From the NCBI GenBank assembly GCA_900764105.1, contig CAAFMS010000006.1:62001-126000 (forward strand): 64,000 nucleotides of DNA. The letters run 5' to 3'. The notes beneath the pieces were generated by a model that saw only the letters and a list, made by a program, of their open reading frames with translations, had not been told where the DNA came from and did not search any database. How positions within the stretch are numbered: position 1 is the stretch's first letter; the number at the start of each line of letters is the position of its first letter. Below, piece by piece: positions 53,101-60,933 of this stretch. The position numbers and the translations under genes are program-made. Source of the DNA: Clostridia bacterium. Its GTDB lineage: Bacteria; Bacillota; Clostridia; Christensenellales; Borkfalkiaceae.

Positions 53101-54201
53101 TGCCGCGAGACGAACGACCTTCACCATGCGAGGGACGCCTATTTAAACGTCGTAGTCGGCAACGTTTACGACACGGTATTTTCAAACCCTCTCGATATGT
53201 TCCGCAAAGACGGCGATATGTGGAGAACTTACAACTTAAAGAAATTATTTACCCGAGACGTAAAAGGGGCGTGGGATTGTTCGCGTATCGCGAGAATAAA
53301 GAGTATCTGCGGAAGCCATACGATGGCGGTTACGAGATATGCGTATTGCAATAAAGGCGAGTTTTATAATCAGACCGTTTACGGTAAGGACGACGCGGGC
53401 GTTTCTTCGCCGAGAAAATCGAACGGACCGCTTTCCGATACGAAAAAATACGGCGGGTACAAATCGCAGACGACGGCTTATTTTGCGATCGTGTCGTCAT
53501 TAGACAAAAAGGGTAACAGGGTAAAAACGATAGAGGCCGTTCCCGTACTCGTCGCATATCGTTTAAAGAATAACCCGAAAGCGGTCGAGGAATACTTTAA
53601 CTCGTATTTAAAGTCTCCGGAAATTCTTATCCCGAAAATTAAAAATAAACAACTTGTTTCGTATAACGGTTCGTATGCTTATATTGCGGGGGTAACAGGA
53701 AATCAAATTATTCTTCACAATGCGGCGGAGTTGTTTACGGATAATAAAACGGACGAATATGTAAACGAACTTTTAAAGATTGTAGATATGGACGCTAAGA
53801 AGATGCTTGTCGGCGACGAACCTCGATACGTTACAAAAACTAATCGTTACAAGAAAGAAAAAGTTGTTATAGATAAAGAGAAAAACTTAGAATTATACAG
53901 TCGCTTAAAAGATAAATTATCCGATAAAATTTATTCGGGTTTGTCTGCTTTTTCAACATTTGCTAAAAATATGGAAAGCGGCGAAGAAAAATTTAAAGAG
54001 TTAGCGATAGTCGAACAGGCGAAAACGCTTATTCAGATTTTAAAAATGTTTAAATGTAATGCAGAAACGTCTGATTTGAAATTTATCGGGGGAAGTTCTC
54101 GCAGCGGTACGGTTTCTATCAATAAGAAAATCGACGGAGTGAATTTTGAGATAATTCACCTTTCGCCCGCAGGGCTTCGCGTTATCAAAAACAAAGTATA
54201 A
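50197..54201 (+). CDS. cas9: CRISPR-associated endonuclease Cas9 (type II-A)
   Basis: A 1334-residue RNA-guided nuclease. RuvC-I: YLGTDIGTNSVGIA with D9. An Arg-rich bridge helix (RRNFRTSRRRLERRKQR) follows near residue 50. RuvC-II: IFVEVTRE with E762. HNH: YDVDHILPRTF with D846-H847. RuvC-III: HHARDAYL with H976-H977 and D980. All catalytic residues are present, so it should cut both strands. Length and the REC-rich middle fit the II-A group. The start is ATG 50197 after AAAAGGA; a TTG 24 bases earlier overlaps the tracrRNA promoter. PAM cannot be read from sequence. It leads the cas9-cas1-cas2-csn2 operon. Confidence 0.98.
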   Translation: MEKFYLGTDIGTNSVGIACTDENYELIRAKGKDCWAVRLFDESKTAETRRNFRTSRRRLERRKQRISWLQALFAPYINDETFFIRLNNSQFLPEDKDEILQADKNALFGDEGYTDKDYHAEFPTIYHLREKLIEGGKYDLKLYYLAIHHIVKYRGHFLFEGATMEEIRDIKRLFENLNSVWEATYAENVPHINLAKSDEAKEILLDTKKGLRDKQIALEKLFGENTALMKESIKAMLGGKISPETLFGEEYKEEKSFSFKDMDEEAFDALQSTYGDNFECLNALRSIYNFVAFEKLLCGHKNISSAMIAVYNKHAADLSLLKSFIRSERPNDYNKIFKSTIEKANYVNYIGYTKKGGEKKKVAKCKSDDEFFAYMKKYLSSLDDIKDGATRDKILGEIENGSFLPKILHSDKGLFPRQVNEAELKAIASNMVKYYPETKEIADKIIPLFEYRIPYFVGPLAGVNSWAVRKSGEITPWNIGEKIDLAASNEEFMRKMTSKCSYIFGEDVLPKCSIIYQKFDVLNQLNKLRVNDRPLTVDLKKGIFDELFLKYPKVSDKKIKDYLIRNGHFSPTDGEITLSGKDGEFKASMSSYIQLKRVLGDFVDKDLKNGGEVCENIILWHTLNTDKKIVYDLIEKRYKNIPEIADNVKALKGLSFKNFGRLSKKFLVDLYSADNETGELVNILDVLYETNENLNEILNDEKYAFGKLVDEANGAADSKITYEDIEKLYISPAVRRGIWQTVTMIDEYVEAIGRTPDKIFVEVTREEGVKGDAGRTQPRKRQLQEKYKNISETYADVISELGDEKYSDMKLRQERLFLYFRQLGRCMYSGQRIDLDRLDTDTYDVDHILPRTFIKDDSLDNKVLVLRSKNAEKADRYPLPQGFSGQQDFWKMLLDKNLIAKTTYDRLTRTEPLGDNDYKDFINRQKVITDQTVKAVAELMKRKYPTAKIVYSKAKNVNDFKNKFDIFKCRETNDLHHARDAYLNVVVGNVYDTVFSNPLDMFRKDGDMWRTYNLKKLFTRDVKGAWDCSRIARIKSICGSHTMAVTRYAYCNKGEFYNQTVYGKDDAGVSSPRKSNGPLSDTKKYGGYKSQTTAYFAIVSSLDKKGNRVKTIEAVPVLVAYRLKNNPKAVEEYFNSYLKSPEILIPKIKNKQLVSYNGSYAYIAGVTGNQIILHNAAELFTDNKTDEYVNELLKIVDMDAKKMLVGDEPRYVTKTNRYKKEKVVIDKEKNLELYSRLKDKLSDKIYSGLSAFSTFAKNMESGEEKFKELAIVEQAKTLIQILKMFKCNAETSDLKFIGGSSRSGTVSINKKIDGVNFEIIHLSPAGLRVIKNKV

Positions 54202-54206
54202 CCGCC

Positions 54207-55085
54207 ATGGGATTCAGAACGGTCGTAGTCAATTCGCGTTCCAAACTCGAATACAGATTGAATTATTTAGTCGTCAGAGGCGAGACGGAAAAACGCGTGT
54301 TTATAAATGAAATAAATACGCTTATTGTGCAAAGCACAGCCGTTTCGCTGACTGCCGCCCTTTTGTCCGAACTCGTGAAAAATAACGTTAAAATTATTTT
54401 TTGCGACGAAAAATGTAACCCCGCCGCCGAGTTGCTTCCGTATTATTCTGCCCACAACACTTCAAAAAGAATTAAAATTCAGACGAAGTGGAGCGACGAA
54501 ATAAAAGGGGAAGTATGGAAAAGAATAATACGCAGAAAAATTCTGACCGAAAAAGAAGTCCTTTTTCGACGCGGATATTCGGACGAAGCGGAAATTCTTG
54601 CGGCATACTCGGACGAAGTCGAAAGGGGAGACTTGACGAACAGAGAAGGGCATGCGGCTAAGGTCTATTTTAACCGCATCCTCCCCGACGGCGAGACGAG
54701 GAGGAGCGGCGGCTTTTTAAACGGTTGTCTGAACTACGGCTATGCGGTACTTTTGTCGGCGATAAATCGCGAAATCGCGGCGAGCGGATATTTAACTCAG
54801 ATAGGGATATGGCATGACAACGAGTTTAATCAGTTTAATCTCGGTTCAGACCTTATAGAGCCGCTGCGAACGGTTGTTGACGAGACCGCTCTCAAAATTG
54901 AAAACGGGGATAAGGGGTTTAAACGTATTATGGCGAACGTTTTAAATCTCGAAGCGAAATTTGACGGAAAACAAACGACTTTCGACGTCGCGTTAAGGCA
55001 ATACGTCAGGAGCGTTTTGTTTGCCTTGGAAACGGGCGACGCCGACGCGGTTAAATTCCCCGAAGAAGTAAAATTATATGAATAA
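54207..55085 (+). CDS. cas1: CRISPR integrase Cas1
   Basis: A 292-residue type II Cas1 that inserts new spacers together with Cas2 and Csn2. The metal site is visible: E147 in REGHAAKVYF, H203 in IGIWHDNEFNQFNLGSDLIEPLR and the acidic residues that follow. Begins five bases after cas9 and overlaps cas2 by eight bases. Confidence 0.97.
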   Translation: MGFRTVVVNSRSKLEYRLNYLVVRGETEKRVFINEINTLIVQSTAVSLTAALLSELVKNNVKIIFCDEKCNPAAELLPYYSAHNTSKRIKIQTKWSDEIKGEVWKRIIRRKILTEKEVLFRRGYSDEAEILAAYSDEVERGDLTNREGHAAKVYFNRILPDGETRRSGGFLNGCLNYGYAVLLSAINREIAASGYLTQIGIWHDNEFNQFNLGSDLIEPLRTVVDETALKIENGDKGFKRIMANVLNLEAKFDGKQTTFDVALRQYVRSVLFALETGDADAVKFPEEVKLYE

Positions 55086-55398
55086 TAAATTTATGAGGTT
55101 ATTATTGTTTTTTGATTTGCCCGTCGAAACTTCCAAGGACAGACGAGAATACTCGCGGTTTCATAAGTTTTTGATTAAAAACGGGTTCATAATGATGCAA
55201 AAATCGGTGTATTCCAAACTTGTTATAAACAACGTGACGAGCGCGGCGGTTAAAGATAAGGTTTCAAAAAATCTGCCGCCCGTCGGAATTATTGAAATGC
55301 TGGAAGTTACCGAGAATCAGTTTTCGCGGATAGACTATCTTGTCGGCGAAAAACAAACGCTTGTCGAAGAGAGTATGGATAGATTGATTGAATTATGA
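55078..55398 (+). CDS. cas2: CRISPR adaptation protein Cas2
   Basis: A 106-residue Cas2 with the ferredoxin-like start RLLLFFDLPVETSKDRREYSRFHKFLIKNGF. It forms the structural dimer between Cas1 dimers. Overlaps cas1 and csn2 (ATGA), so expression is coupled. Confidence 0.96.
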   Translation: MNNKFMRLLLFFDLPVETSKDRREYSRFHKFLIKNGFIMMQKSVYSKLVINNVTSAAVKDKVSKNLPPVGIIEMLEVTENQFSRIDYLVGEKQTLVEESMDRLIEL

Positions 55399-56090
55399 TA
55401 AAGGTATCGAACGTAAAATTTGAAACGCCGATTACGCTTGAAAGCGATTCGCCCTTCGTCGTTTACGTTGAAAATCCGAGCGAATTTTTTTGTCTTGTAC
55501 AAGACCTTCGCTGTGCTTTCGACGGAAGCGAAAGCGAATTTTCGTTTTGGGAAAAAGACGCCGAGATTTCGGCTGAAAAGAAGGGGGAAATCATATTAAG
55601 CCCGTTTTTCTTCGACATTGCGGATAAAAAAATTATCTCGCTGCTGCATAAACGATTAAACGACGAATTTTTGAGTGGCGATTATATCGTCAGATTCAAC
55701 GAAATAACCTCAATGACGGAAAGTTTTTTATACGATTTGTTTTCACGCGTGGACTTTTCGATTGATTTTAACGAATTAACGCTGACCGATCTTTTAAAAG
55801 CGGTCGGAGTGAAACCGTCGAACGACTACGCAACCGTTCTCGAAAAAATCGTTTGCTACATAAATATTTACGCCGAACTTAAAAATATATCGTTTTTTGT
55901 CTTGGTCGGAATAAAAACGGTGCTTTCCGACGAGGAAATTATGGAATTATATAAGCATTGTTCTTTGCAAAAGATTAGTTTATTACTTATCGAAGGGGGA
56001 AGGGCGAGAAAAACTCTTGAAAACGAAAGAATAATAATCGTTACGGAGGACCTATGCGAAATAGTTGCAAATATCGACGAAAAGCGTTAA
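55395..56090 (+). CDS. csn2: Type II-A adaptation protein Csn2
   Basis: A 231-residue Csn2, which forms a tetrameric ring on DNA ends and is needed for spacer acquisition. Family features: an N-terminal FETPITLESDSPFVVYVENPSEFFCLVQDL segment and a helical middle (NELTLTDLLKAVGVKPSNDY). Its presence defines subtype II-A. The array promoter lies inside its 3' end. Confidence 0.93.
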   Translation: MIKVSNVKFETPITLESDSPFVVYVENPSEFFCLVQDLRCAFDGSESEFSFWEKDAEISAEKKGEIILSPFFFDIADKKIISLLHKRLNDEFLSGDYIVRFNEITSMTESFLYDLFSRVDFSIDFNELTLTDLLKAVGVKPSNDYATVLEKIVCYINIYAELKNISFFVLVGIKTVLSDEEIMELYKHCSLQKISLLLIEGGRARKTLENERIIIVTEDLCEIVANIDEKR

Positions 56091-56093
56091 AAT
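56065..56093 (+). promoter_or_regulatory. Probable promoter of the CRISPR array
   Basis: TTGCAA at 56065-56070 and TAAAAT at 56088-56093, spacing 17, overlapping the csn2 stop codon and leaving a leader of about 60 bases. Confidence 0.55.
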
Positions 56094-56152
56094 ATGGTTA
56101 AAGGTTCCTTTAAATACAAAATAACCGCGCGGCGGCGTGAGTTCTTGACCTT

Positions 56153-56159
56153 ATTTGAG
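56153..56159 (+). promoter_or_regulatory. Leader-anchoring sequence
   Basis: The last leader bases before repeat 1 read ATTTGAG, identical to the II-A leader-anchoring site known to direct spacer insertion at the first repeat. Confidence 0.7.
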
Positions 56160-56784
56160 GTTTGAGAGCCTTGTTATTTTGTAATAATCTTAAACAATAA
56201 ATTTCATCAACCTCACGGTCTTCATGTTTGAGAGCCTTGTTATTTTGTAATAATCTTAAACTTTCATCCTAATGCTACCGCTTGGAATTATGTTTGAGAG
56301 CCTTGTTATTTTGTAATAATCTTAAACTGGGTCTTTCTTCTGACCTTACTTCTGGTTGTTTGAGAGCCTTGTTATTTTGTAATAATCTTAAACTTGTTGA
56401 AGCGGCTACCGTTAAAGGCGGTGGTTTGAGAGCCTTGTTATTTTGTAATAATCTTAAACCGCAGTCTTTATCCACGTGAAGACCGCCGTGTTTGAGAGCC
56501 TTGTTATTTTGTAATAATCTTAAACGACTCGACGAGCCGAACGCACAAGCCTTTTGTTTGAGAGCCTTGTTATTTTGTAATATTCTTGAACAGCATTTGC
56601 GACGGCGTGATAATGTTCACGGTTTGAGAGCCTTGTTATTTTGTAATATTTTTAAAATATCTTTGCCACAGCCACGAAGTCCAACAAGTTTGAGAGTCTT
56701 GTTATTTTGTAATATTCTTAAACCTTTCAAGGTGCTACTGTTACAGGTTGGAGTTTGAGAGCATTGTTATCTATTTTTAAAATC
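56160..56784 (+). CRISPR. Type II-A CRISPR array, 9 spacers
   Basis: The repeat is 36 bases, GTTTGAGAGCCTTGTTATTT at its start and GTAATAATCTTAAAC at its end. Repeats start at 56160, 56226, 56292, 56358, 56424, 56490, 56556, 56622, 56688 and a truncated one at about 56753. Spacers are 30 bases, the last 29. The first six repeats are identical; from the seventh on they decay (TATTCTTGAAC, TATTTTTAAAA, GAGTCTTG, GAGCATTG), so the leader end is at 56160. The orientation fits transcription from the csn2 side and pairing with tracrRNA. Confidence 0.97.
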
Positions 56785-56790
56785 GAAACT

Positions 56791-56838
56791 AAAAAGGACT
56801 ACGGTCTGTTTTTTTGAGAACAAATCGTAGTCCTTTTA
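56791..56838. terminator. Terminator after the CRISPR array and tyrS
   Basis: AAAAGGACTACG and CGTAGTCCTTTT form a stem with T-tracts on both strands, ending the array on one side and tyrS on the other. Confidence 0.8.
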
Positions 56839-56851
56839 TTTTAGGATATTT

Positions 56852-58060
56852 TTATTTCAATGTTACGTTTATATGCATTTTTTTGCCCTTGTGCAGAATA
56901 AACGAGCCTTTTTCTACTATTTCCGCAGGTAAAGCCATATCGTCTAAAGTAGCCTTCCTTTCGTCGAGCGACACTCCGCCGCCTTCGATAAGCCTTCTCG
57001 CTTCGCCTTTAGACTTCGCCGCTCCCACTCCTACGAGTATATCTAAAAGTCCGTCCGTTTTGCTCGCTTCGTATAAGGGCATATCTTCCGCGTTGCCGCC
57101 GAACGCCGCTTTCGCCTGCCTTCTCGCCGCCTCCGCTTTCTCTTCGCCGTGTACGAGTTTCGTTACTTCATACGCAAGTCTCTCTTTCGCCGCGTTCATT
57201 CTCTCGTCGTTGTATTTCGTAAGTTCCGCGATTTCGTCCATATCCATAAACGTGAGAAGTCGCATACATTCCGCGACCTTACAGTCCTCCACGTTTCTGA
57301 AATACTGATAGAAATCGTATACCGAACACTTGTTTTCGTCGAGCCATAACGCGCCTTTCTGAGTTTTGCCCATCTTCTTGCCTTCGCTGTTCAAAAGCAG
57401 AGTACAGGTAAGACAGAACGCGTCTTTCTGTTCCTTTCTTCTTATGAGGTCTACGCCGGCAAGCATATTCGACCACTGGTCGTCGCCGCCTACTTCGAGC
57501 GAACAGCCGTATTTTTGGTTGAGATACAAAAAGTCGTAACCCTGCATCAGCATATAGTTAAACTCGAAGAAGGTCAAGCCCTTTTCCATTCTCTGTTTGA
57601 AACATTCGGCGGTGAGCATCTTGTTTACGGAGAAGTACACGCCTATGTCTCTCAAAAATTCTATATAATTAAGGTTTAAAAGCCAGTCCGCATTGTTGGC
57701 GATAATCGCGCCTTTGTCCCCGTCGAAGTCGATAAACCGTGACATTTGCTTTTTGAAACAGGCGATATTGTGGTCGATTGTCTCCCTCGTCATCATCTGT
57801 CTCATATCCGATCTTCCCGACGGATCGCCTATCATTCCCGTGCCGCCGCCGAACAAGGCGATCGGGCGGTGTCCGTATCGTTGCATCCAAGCCATAGCCA
57901 TTATGGGAATGTAGTGTCCGATATGAAGGCTGTCCGCAGTGGGGTCGAAACCGACGTAGAATGTAAGACTTTCGTTTTCGAGTTTTTTACGGAGTTCGTC
58001 GCCGTAAACCGTTTGTTTGATAAAGCCGCGTTCTTCGAGAACGTCCATTACGTTTTTCAC
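56852..58060 (-). CDS. tyrS: Tyrosyl-tRNA synthetase
   Basis: A 402-residue class Ic synthetase. Motifs: HIGHYIPIMAM (HIGH), GGGTGMIGDPSGR, YDFLYLNQKYGC, GGDDQWSNM and KMGKTQ (KMSKS). The C-terminal S4-like RNA-binding domain (about 335-402) is present. The upstream region is too short for a T-box leader. AGAGG precedes the ATG. Confidence 0.97.
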   Translation of the reverse strand: MKNVMDVLEERGFIKQTVYGDELRKKLENESLTFYVGFDPTADSLHIGHYIPIMAMAWMQRYGHRPIALFGGGTGMIGDPSGRSDMRQMMTRETIDHNIACFKKQMSRFIDFDGDKGAIIANNADWLLNLNYIEFLRDIGVYFSVNKMLTAECFKQRMEKGLTFFEFNYMLMQGYDFLYLNQKYGCSLEVGGDDQWSNMLAGVDLIRRKEQKDAFCLTCTLLLNSEGKKMGKTQKGALWLDENKCSVYDFYQYFRNVEDCKVAECMRLLTFMDMDEIAELTKYNDERMNAAKERLAYEVTKLVHGEEKAEAARRQAKAAFGGNAEDMPLYEASKTDGLLDILVGVGAAKSKGEARRLIEGGGVSLDERKATLDDMALPAEIVEKGSFILHKGKKMHINVTLK

Positions 58061-58222
58061 TTTGCACCTCTTTGCCGAAAAAATTGCGAATTTTGGTTAC
58101 GTATATATTAGCAGTTTTCTTTGTTAAAATCAAGCGAAAAAACGACCGCTTCGGTTATTTCGTTTACTTTTTCGTCCGCCTGTGTTACAATGACCGCAGA
58201 TAGAGCGTATAAGGAGCGTTAT

Positions 58223-60040
58223 ATGAGAATAATATGCGAGGACGAGAAAATCGTCAAAGGCTTTGAAATTTTTACCAAGCGTTTTACCTTGCTTGCGGAA
58301 AAAACCGTAAGGGCGGCGAAATCCGAGGACGGAAAGACCTCGGCGGAACTTTTAAAAGACGGCAATATCGAGGTTCGTTATGCGGACAGACTGTCGTTTT
58401 TCCGTTCGGTATTCGATTTGGCGGTAACGGGCAAGACCCCCGAAATGAATTACGGGTTTAAAGACCTCGGAATAATGCTTGATTGCGCGAGAAACGGCGT
58501 GCCGACCGTCGATTTTCTGAAAGATTATATTTTATCCGCTGTCGCTTCGGGCTATACCTATTTAGGACTTTACGTCGAGGACTGTCTCGAAGTCGAGGGC
58601 GAACCGAAATTCGGATATATGAGGGGAAGATACACGGAAAAGGAAATCAAGGAGATAGTAGCGTACGCCGACCTCTTCGGTTTCGAGATCGTTCCGTTCG
58701 TTCAGACGCTTGCGCATCTCGAAGGGCTTTTCCGTCATTGGGATCCGTACGTCCGCTACGCGAGAGACTGTTGCGACATTCTTTTGATGGACGAACCGTT
58801 CGTTTATCAACTTATAGACCGACTTTTCGATACTGTTGAGAGGACTTTCGGCAAGGGTAGAATAAACATAGGTATGGACGAGGCGTTTTTGATGACCTTT
58901 GGTAAATATCGTACTTTACACGCCGACTACGACAGGGCGGAAGTATTTTCGAGACACGCGGCTAAGGTCTGCGAACTCGCGGAGAAGCACGGACTTATCC
59001 CCGAGGCGTGGGCGGATATGTTCGTATATCATAAGGATAAAGTGACGCTCCCCGATAATCTGTATTTGAGAGTATGGGATTACTACCATACGGACGAAAA
59101 GACTTACATAGATAAAATCGAAGAGGCGAAAAAACTGACAGGCAAGGTGAAATTCGCTTCGGGAGCGTCGAAGTGGTACGGGTTTGCTCCGCATAACGAG
59201 TATTCGATGAAAACAATTATGCCGTCGATAGAGGCGTCGAAGGGCAGAACGGACGACTTCCTTCTGACTCTCTGGGGCGACGACGGGGCGGAATGTTCGC
59301 ATAACGCCGTGTGGTATTCGCTTATAGAAGCGGCGAACGCGATATACGGCGAAGAATTTGATAAGGCGAACCTCGATAAAATCGCCGAAACGCTATTCGG
59401 GTACAATATGGAGGAACTTCTCGCTTTCGATTTGCCGAACAACGTGTTCGACGAAAAGCCCGAAAAGATAGTAAACCCGTCGAAGTACCTCTTTTACGAG
59501 GACGTGTTTACGGGCAATGCCGACTTTACGGCTTCGGAGGGGTTTGTTCCGTATTTCGCGAAGAACAAAAAAACGCTCGAAAGACTTGCAAAAAACGGCG
59601 GAAGATTAAAGGACGTCTACGCGGAATACGCCGCGCTTTGCGCCGTACTCGAAAAGAAGTGCGGAATGAGGAACCGTCTCAGACTTGCGTACAAAAACGA
59701 GGATAAAAAAGAACTTGTAAAACTTGCGAAAGAACTGAAAGCGATCGCCGTTTTGGTCGAAAAGTTCGAAGCGGTATATTTAAACAGATGGCTTAGCGAC
59801 AATAAGCCGTTCGGCTCCGAGATAATTCAGATAAGAACGGGCGGACTTATAAACAGACTTAATTTCTGCGCGGAAAGGGTCGAAGCGTTCGCCGGCGGAA
59901 AAATCAGACGTATCGAAGAACTCGAACAGGAAGATTTGTCGCCGACTTTAAGAGGCGACAACTACACGGACGCGAGACTGTTTTGCAGTTACGAGCAGAA
60001 CGTGAGTTACTGTATTTTAAGTCACAAATTCTACGGTTGA
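58223..60040 (+). CDS. Glycoside hydrolase family 20-like enzyme
   Basis: A 605-residue protein without signal peptide. The TIM-barrel has YTYLGLYVEDCLEVEGEP, EIVPFVQTLAHLEGLFRH and NIGMDEAF, the last being the GH20 Asp-Glu pair; ASKWYGFAPHNEYS and LLTLWGDDGAE complete the active-site ring. It probably removes terminal N-acetylhexosamine from imported glycans or wall fragments inside the cell. ATG 58223 follows AAGGAG; an in-frame start 102 bases upstream overlaps the tyrS promoter region and is rejected. Confidence 0.85.
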   Translation: MRIICEDEKIVKGFEIFTKRFTLLAEKTVRAAKSEDGKTSAELLKDGNIEVRYADRLSFFRSVFDLAVTGKTPEMNYGFKDLGIMLDCARNGVPTVDFLKDYILSAVASGYTYLGLYVEDCLEVEGEPKFGYMRGRYTEKEIKEIVAYADLFGFEIVPFVQTLAHLEGLFRHWDPYVRYARDCCDILLMDEPFVYQLIDRLFDTVERTFGKGRINIGMDEAFLMTFGKYRTLHADYDRAEVFSRHAAKVCELAEKHGLIPEAWADMFVYHKDKVTLPDNLYLRVWDYYHTDEKTYIDKIEEAKKLTGKVKFASGASKWYGFAPHNEYSMKTIMPSIEASKGRTDDFLLTLWGDDGAECSHNAVWYSLIEAANAIYGEEFDKANLDKIAETLFGYNMEELLAFDLPNNVFDEKPEKIVNPSKYLFYEDVFTGNADFTASEGFVPYFAKNKKTLERLAKNGGRLKDVYAEYAALCAVLEKKCGMRNRLRLAYKNEDKKELVKLAKELKAIAVLVEKFEAVYLNRWLSDNKPFGSEIIQIRTGGLINRLNFCAERVEAFAGGKIRRIEELEQEDLSPTLRGDNYTDARLFCSYEQNVSYCILSHKFYG

Positions 60041-60255
60041 TACAGATGGGATTTGGGACGAATAACTTATTCGGCTGACAGAATAAAAGGCGATTAGTTG
60101 CCGTATAAGTCGATTATCGGCATTTTTATAACAGAAACAGAAAAACGGGACGTCGAGGGCGCCGTCCCCTACGATATTTTAAAATGCAGATGCGAAAATA
60201 AACGGGACGGTGCCCTCGGCTAGCCGATAAAAATTAAAATTTAAAATGAAAGTAT
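60041..60255. repeat. Intergenic repeats before spoIIR
   Basis: A TATAAGTCGATTA motif copy (60104-60116), a full copy of the GC-rich element (60146-60175) and a degenerate one (60202-60220). Confidence 0.7.
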
Positions 60256-60319
60256 AAAAACCTCTTTTTCGGTCAATGATTGTTGCATAAACATTCATAA
60301 ATCGGAAAAGAGGTTTTTT
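60256..60319 (+). promoter_or_regulatory. Hairpin burying the spoIIR ribosome-binding site
   Basis: AAAAACCTCTTTTTCG (60256-60271) pairs with CGGAAAAGAGGTTTTTT (60303-60319), about 16 base pairs, ending at the ATG and covering AGAGG. A GTATA-N14-GGTCAATGAT sequence (60252-60280), similar to a sigma-F promoter, would start RNA inside the loop and so avoid the hairpin. Confidence 0.5.
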
Positions 60320-60856
60320 ATGAAAAAATTTTGCATAACTTTGGAATTACTAATCATAATACTTGTGGCAATAGCGTGCGGCTCGGGAAGCGGAAATTCA
60401 AGCGAAAACGCATATCTCAGGATACACGTTCGCGCTAATTCCGACGAAATAGCCGATCAGAACGTGAAATATATCGTCAAAGACGAATTAGTCGAATTTT
60501 TAACTCCCTACCTTGCGAATTGCCGTTCTAAAAACGAAGCCGCAAAAGTAATAGCCGACTTGAAAAGTAAAACTGAAGATAAAATCAATCAAACTTTAAG
60601 GAAAAACGGATTTAATTACACCTCAAAAGTGATAATCAGAAACGAAAAATTTCCTACGAGAGTTTACGGAGACTTAACTTTGGAAAGCGGCTATTACGAT
60701 GCGGTTATCGTTGAACTCGGAAAAGCGGAAGGGGCGAACTGGTGGTGCGTCGTCTATCCGCCGCTCTGTTTTTCTTCGGGCGAGAATATCGAATATCGCT
60801 CGAAAATCGCAGACATAATCGCCGAATGGAAGTCGAAAACGAAAAGCGGCCGCTAA
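60320..60856 (+). CDS. spoIIR: Stage II sporulation protein R
   Basis: A 178-residue exported signalling protein made in the forespore that triggers SpoIIGA to activate sigma-E in the mother cell. Family pattern: N-terminal signal (about 5-22), YLRIHVRANSDEIADQNVKYIVKDEL, FPTRVYGDLTLESGYYDAVIVELG and NWWCVVYPPLCF. Length is typical. The start is the ATG after AGAGG, which is inside a hairpin. Confidence 0.93.
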   Translation: MKKFCITLELLIIILVAIACGSGSGNSSENAYLRIHVRANSDEIADQNVKYIVKDELVEFLTPYLANCRSKNEAAKVIADLKSKTEDKINQTLRKNGFNYTSKVIIRNEKFPTRVYGDLTLESGYYDAVIVELGKAEGANWWCVVYPPLCFSSGENIEYRSKIADIIAEWKSKTKSGR

Positions 60857-60933
60857 ATCTTCGCTCCTTATGCGGAAAACCGACCGAAATCCTTTTCGAT
60901 TATATCGGCTATCAAGAAAAGGAGTTAAGAAAA

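Noticed and set aside
56196..56752. Spacers targeting this window
   Set aside because: No matching protospacer was noticed by eye; short shared strings between spacers 1 and 5 are too brief to mean anything.
56275..56758. Open reading frames through the CRISPR array (repeated ALLFCNN or LRLLQNN units)
   Set aside because: They are translations of the 36-base repeat plus 30-base spacers, whose 66-base period keeps frame; no start signals.
58061..58222. Possible T-box before tyrS
   Set aside because: Only about 60 bases separate tyrS from its likely promoter; no specifier or T-box sequence is seen.
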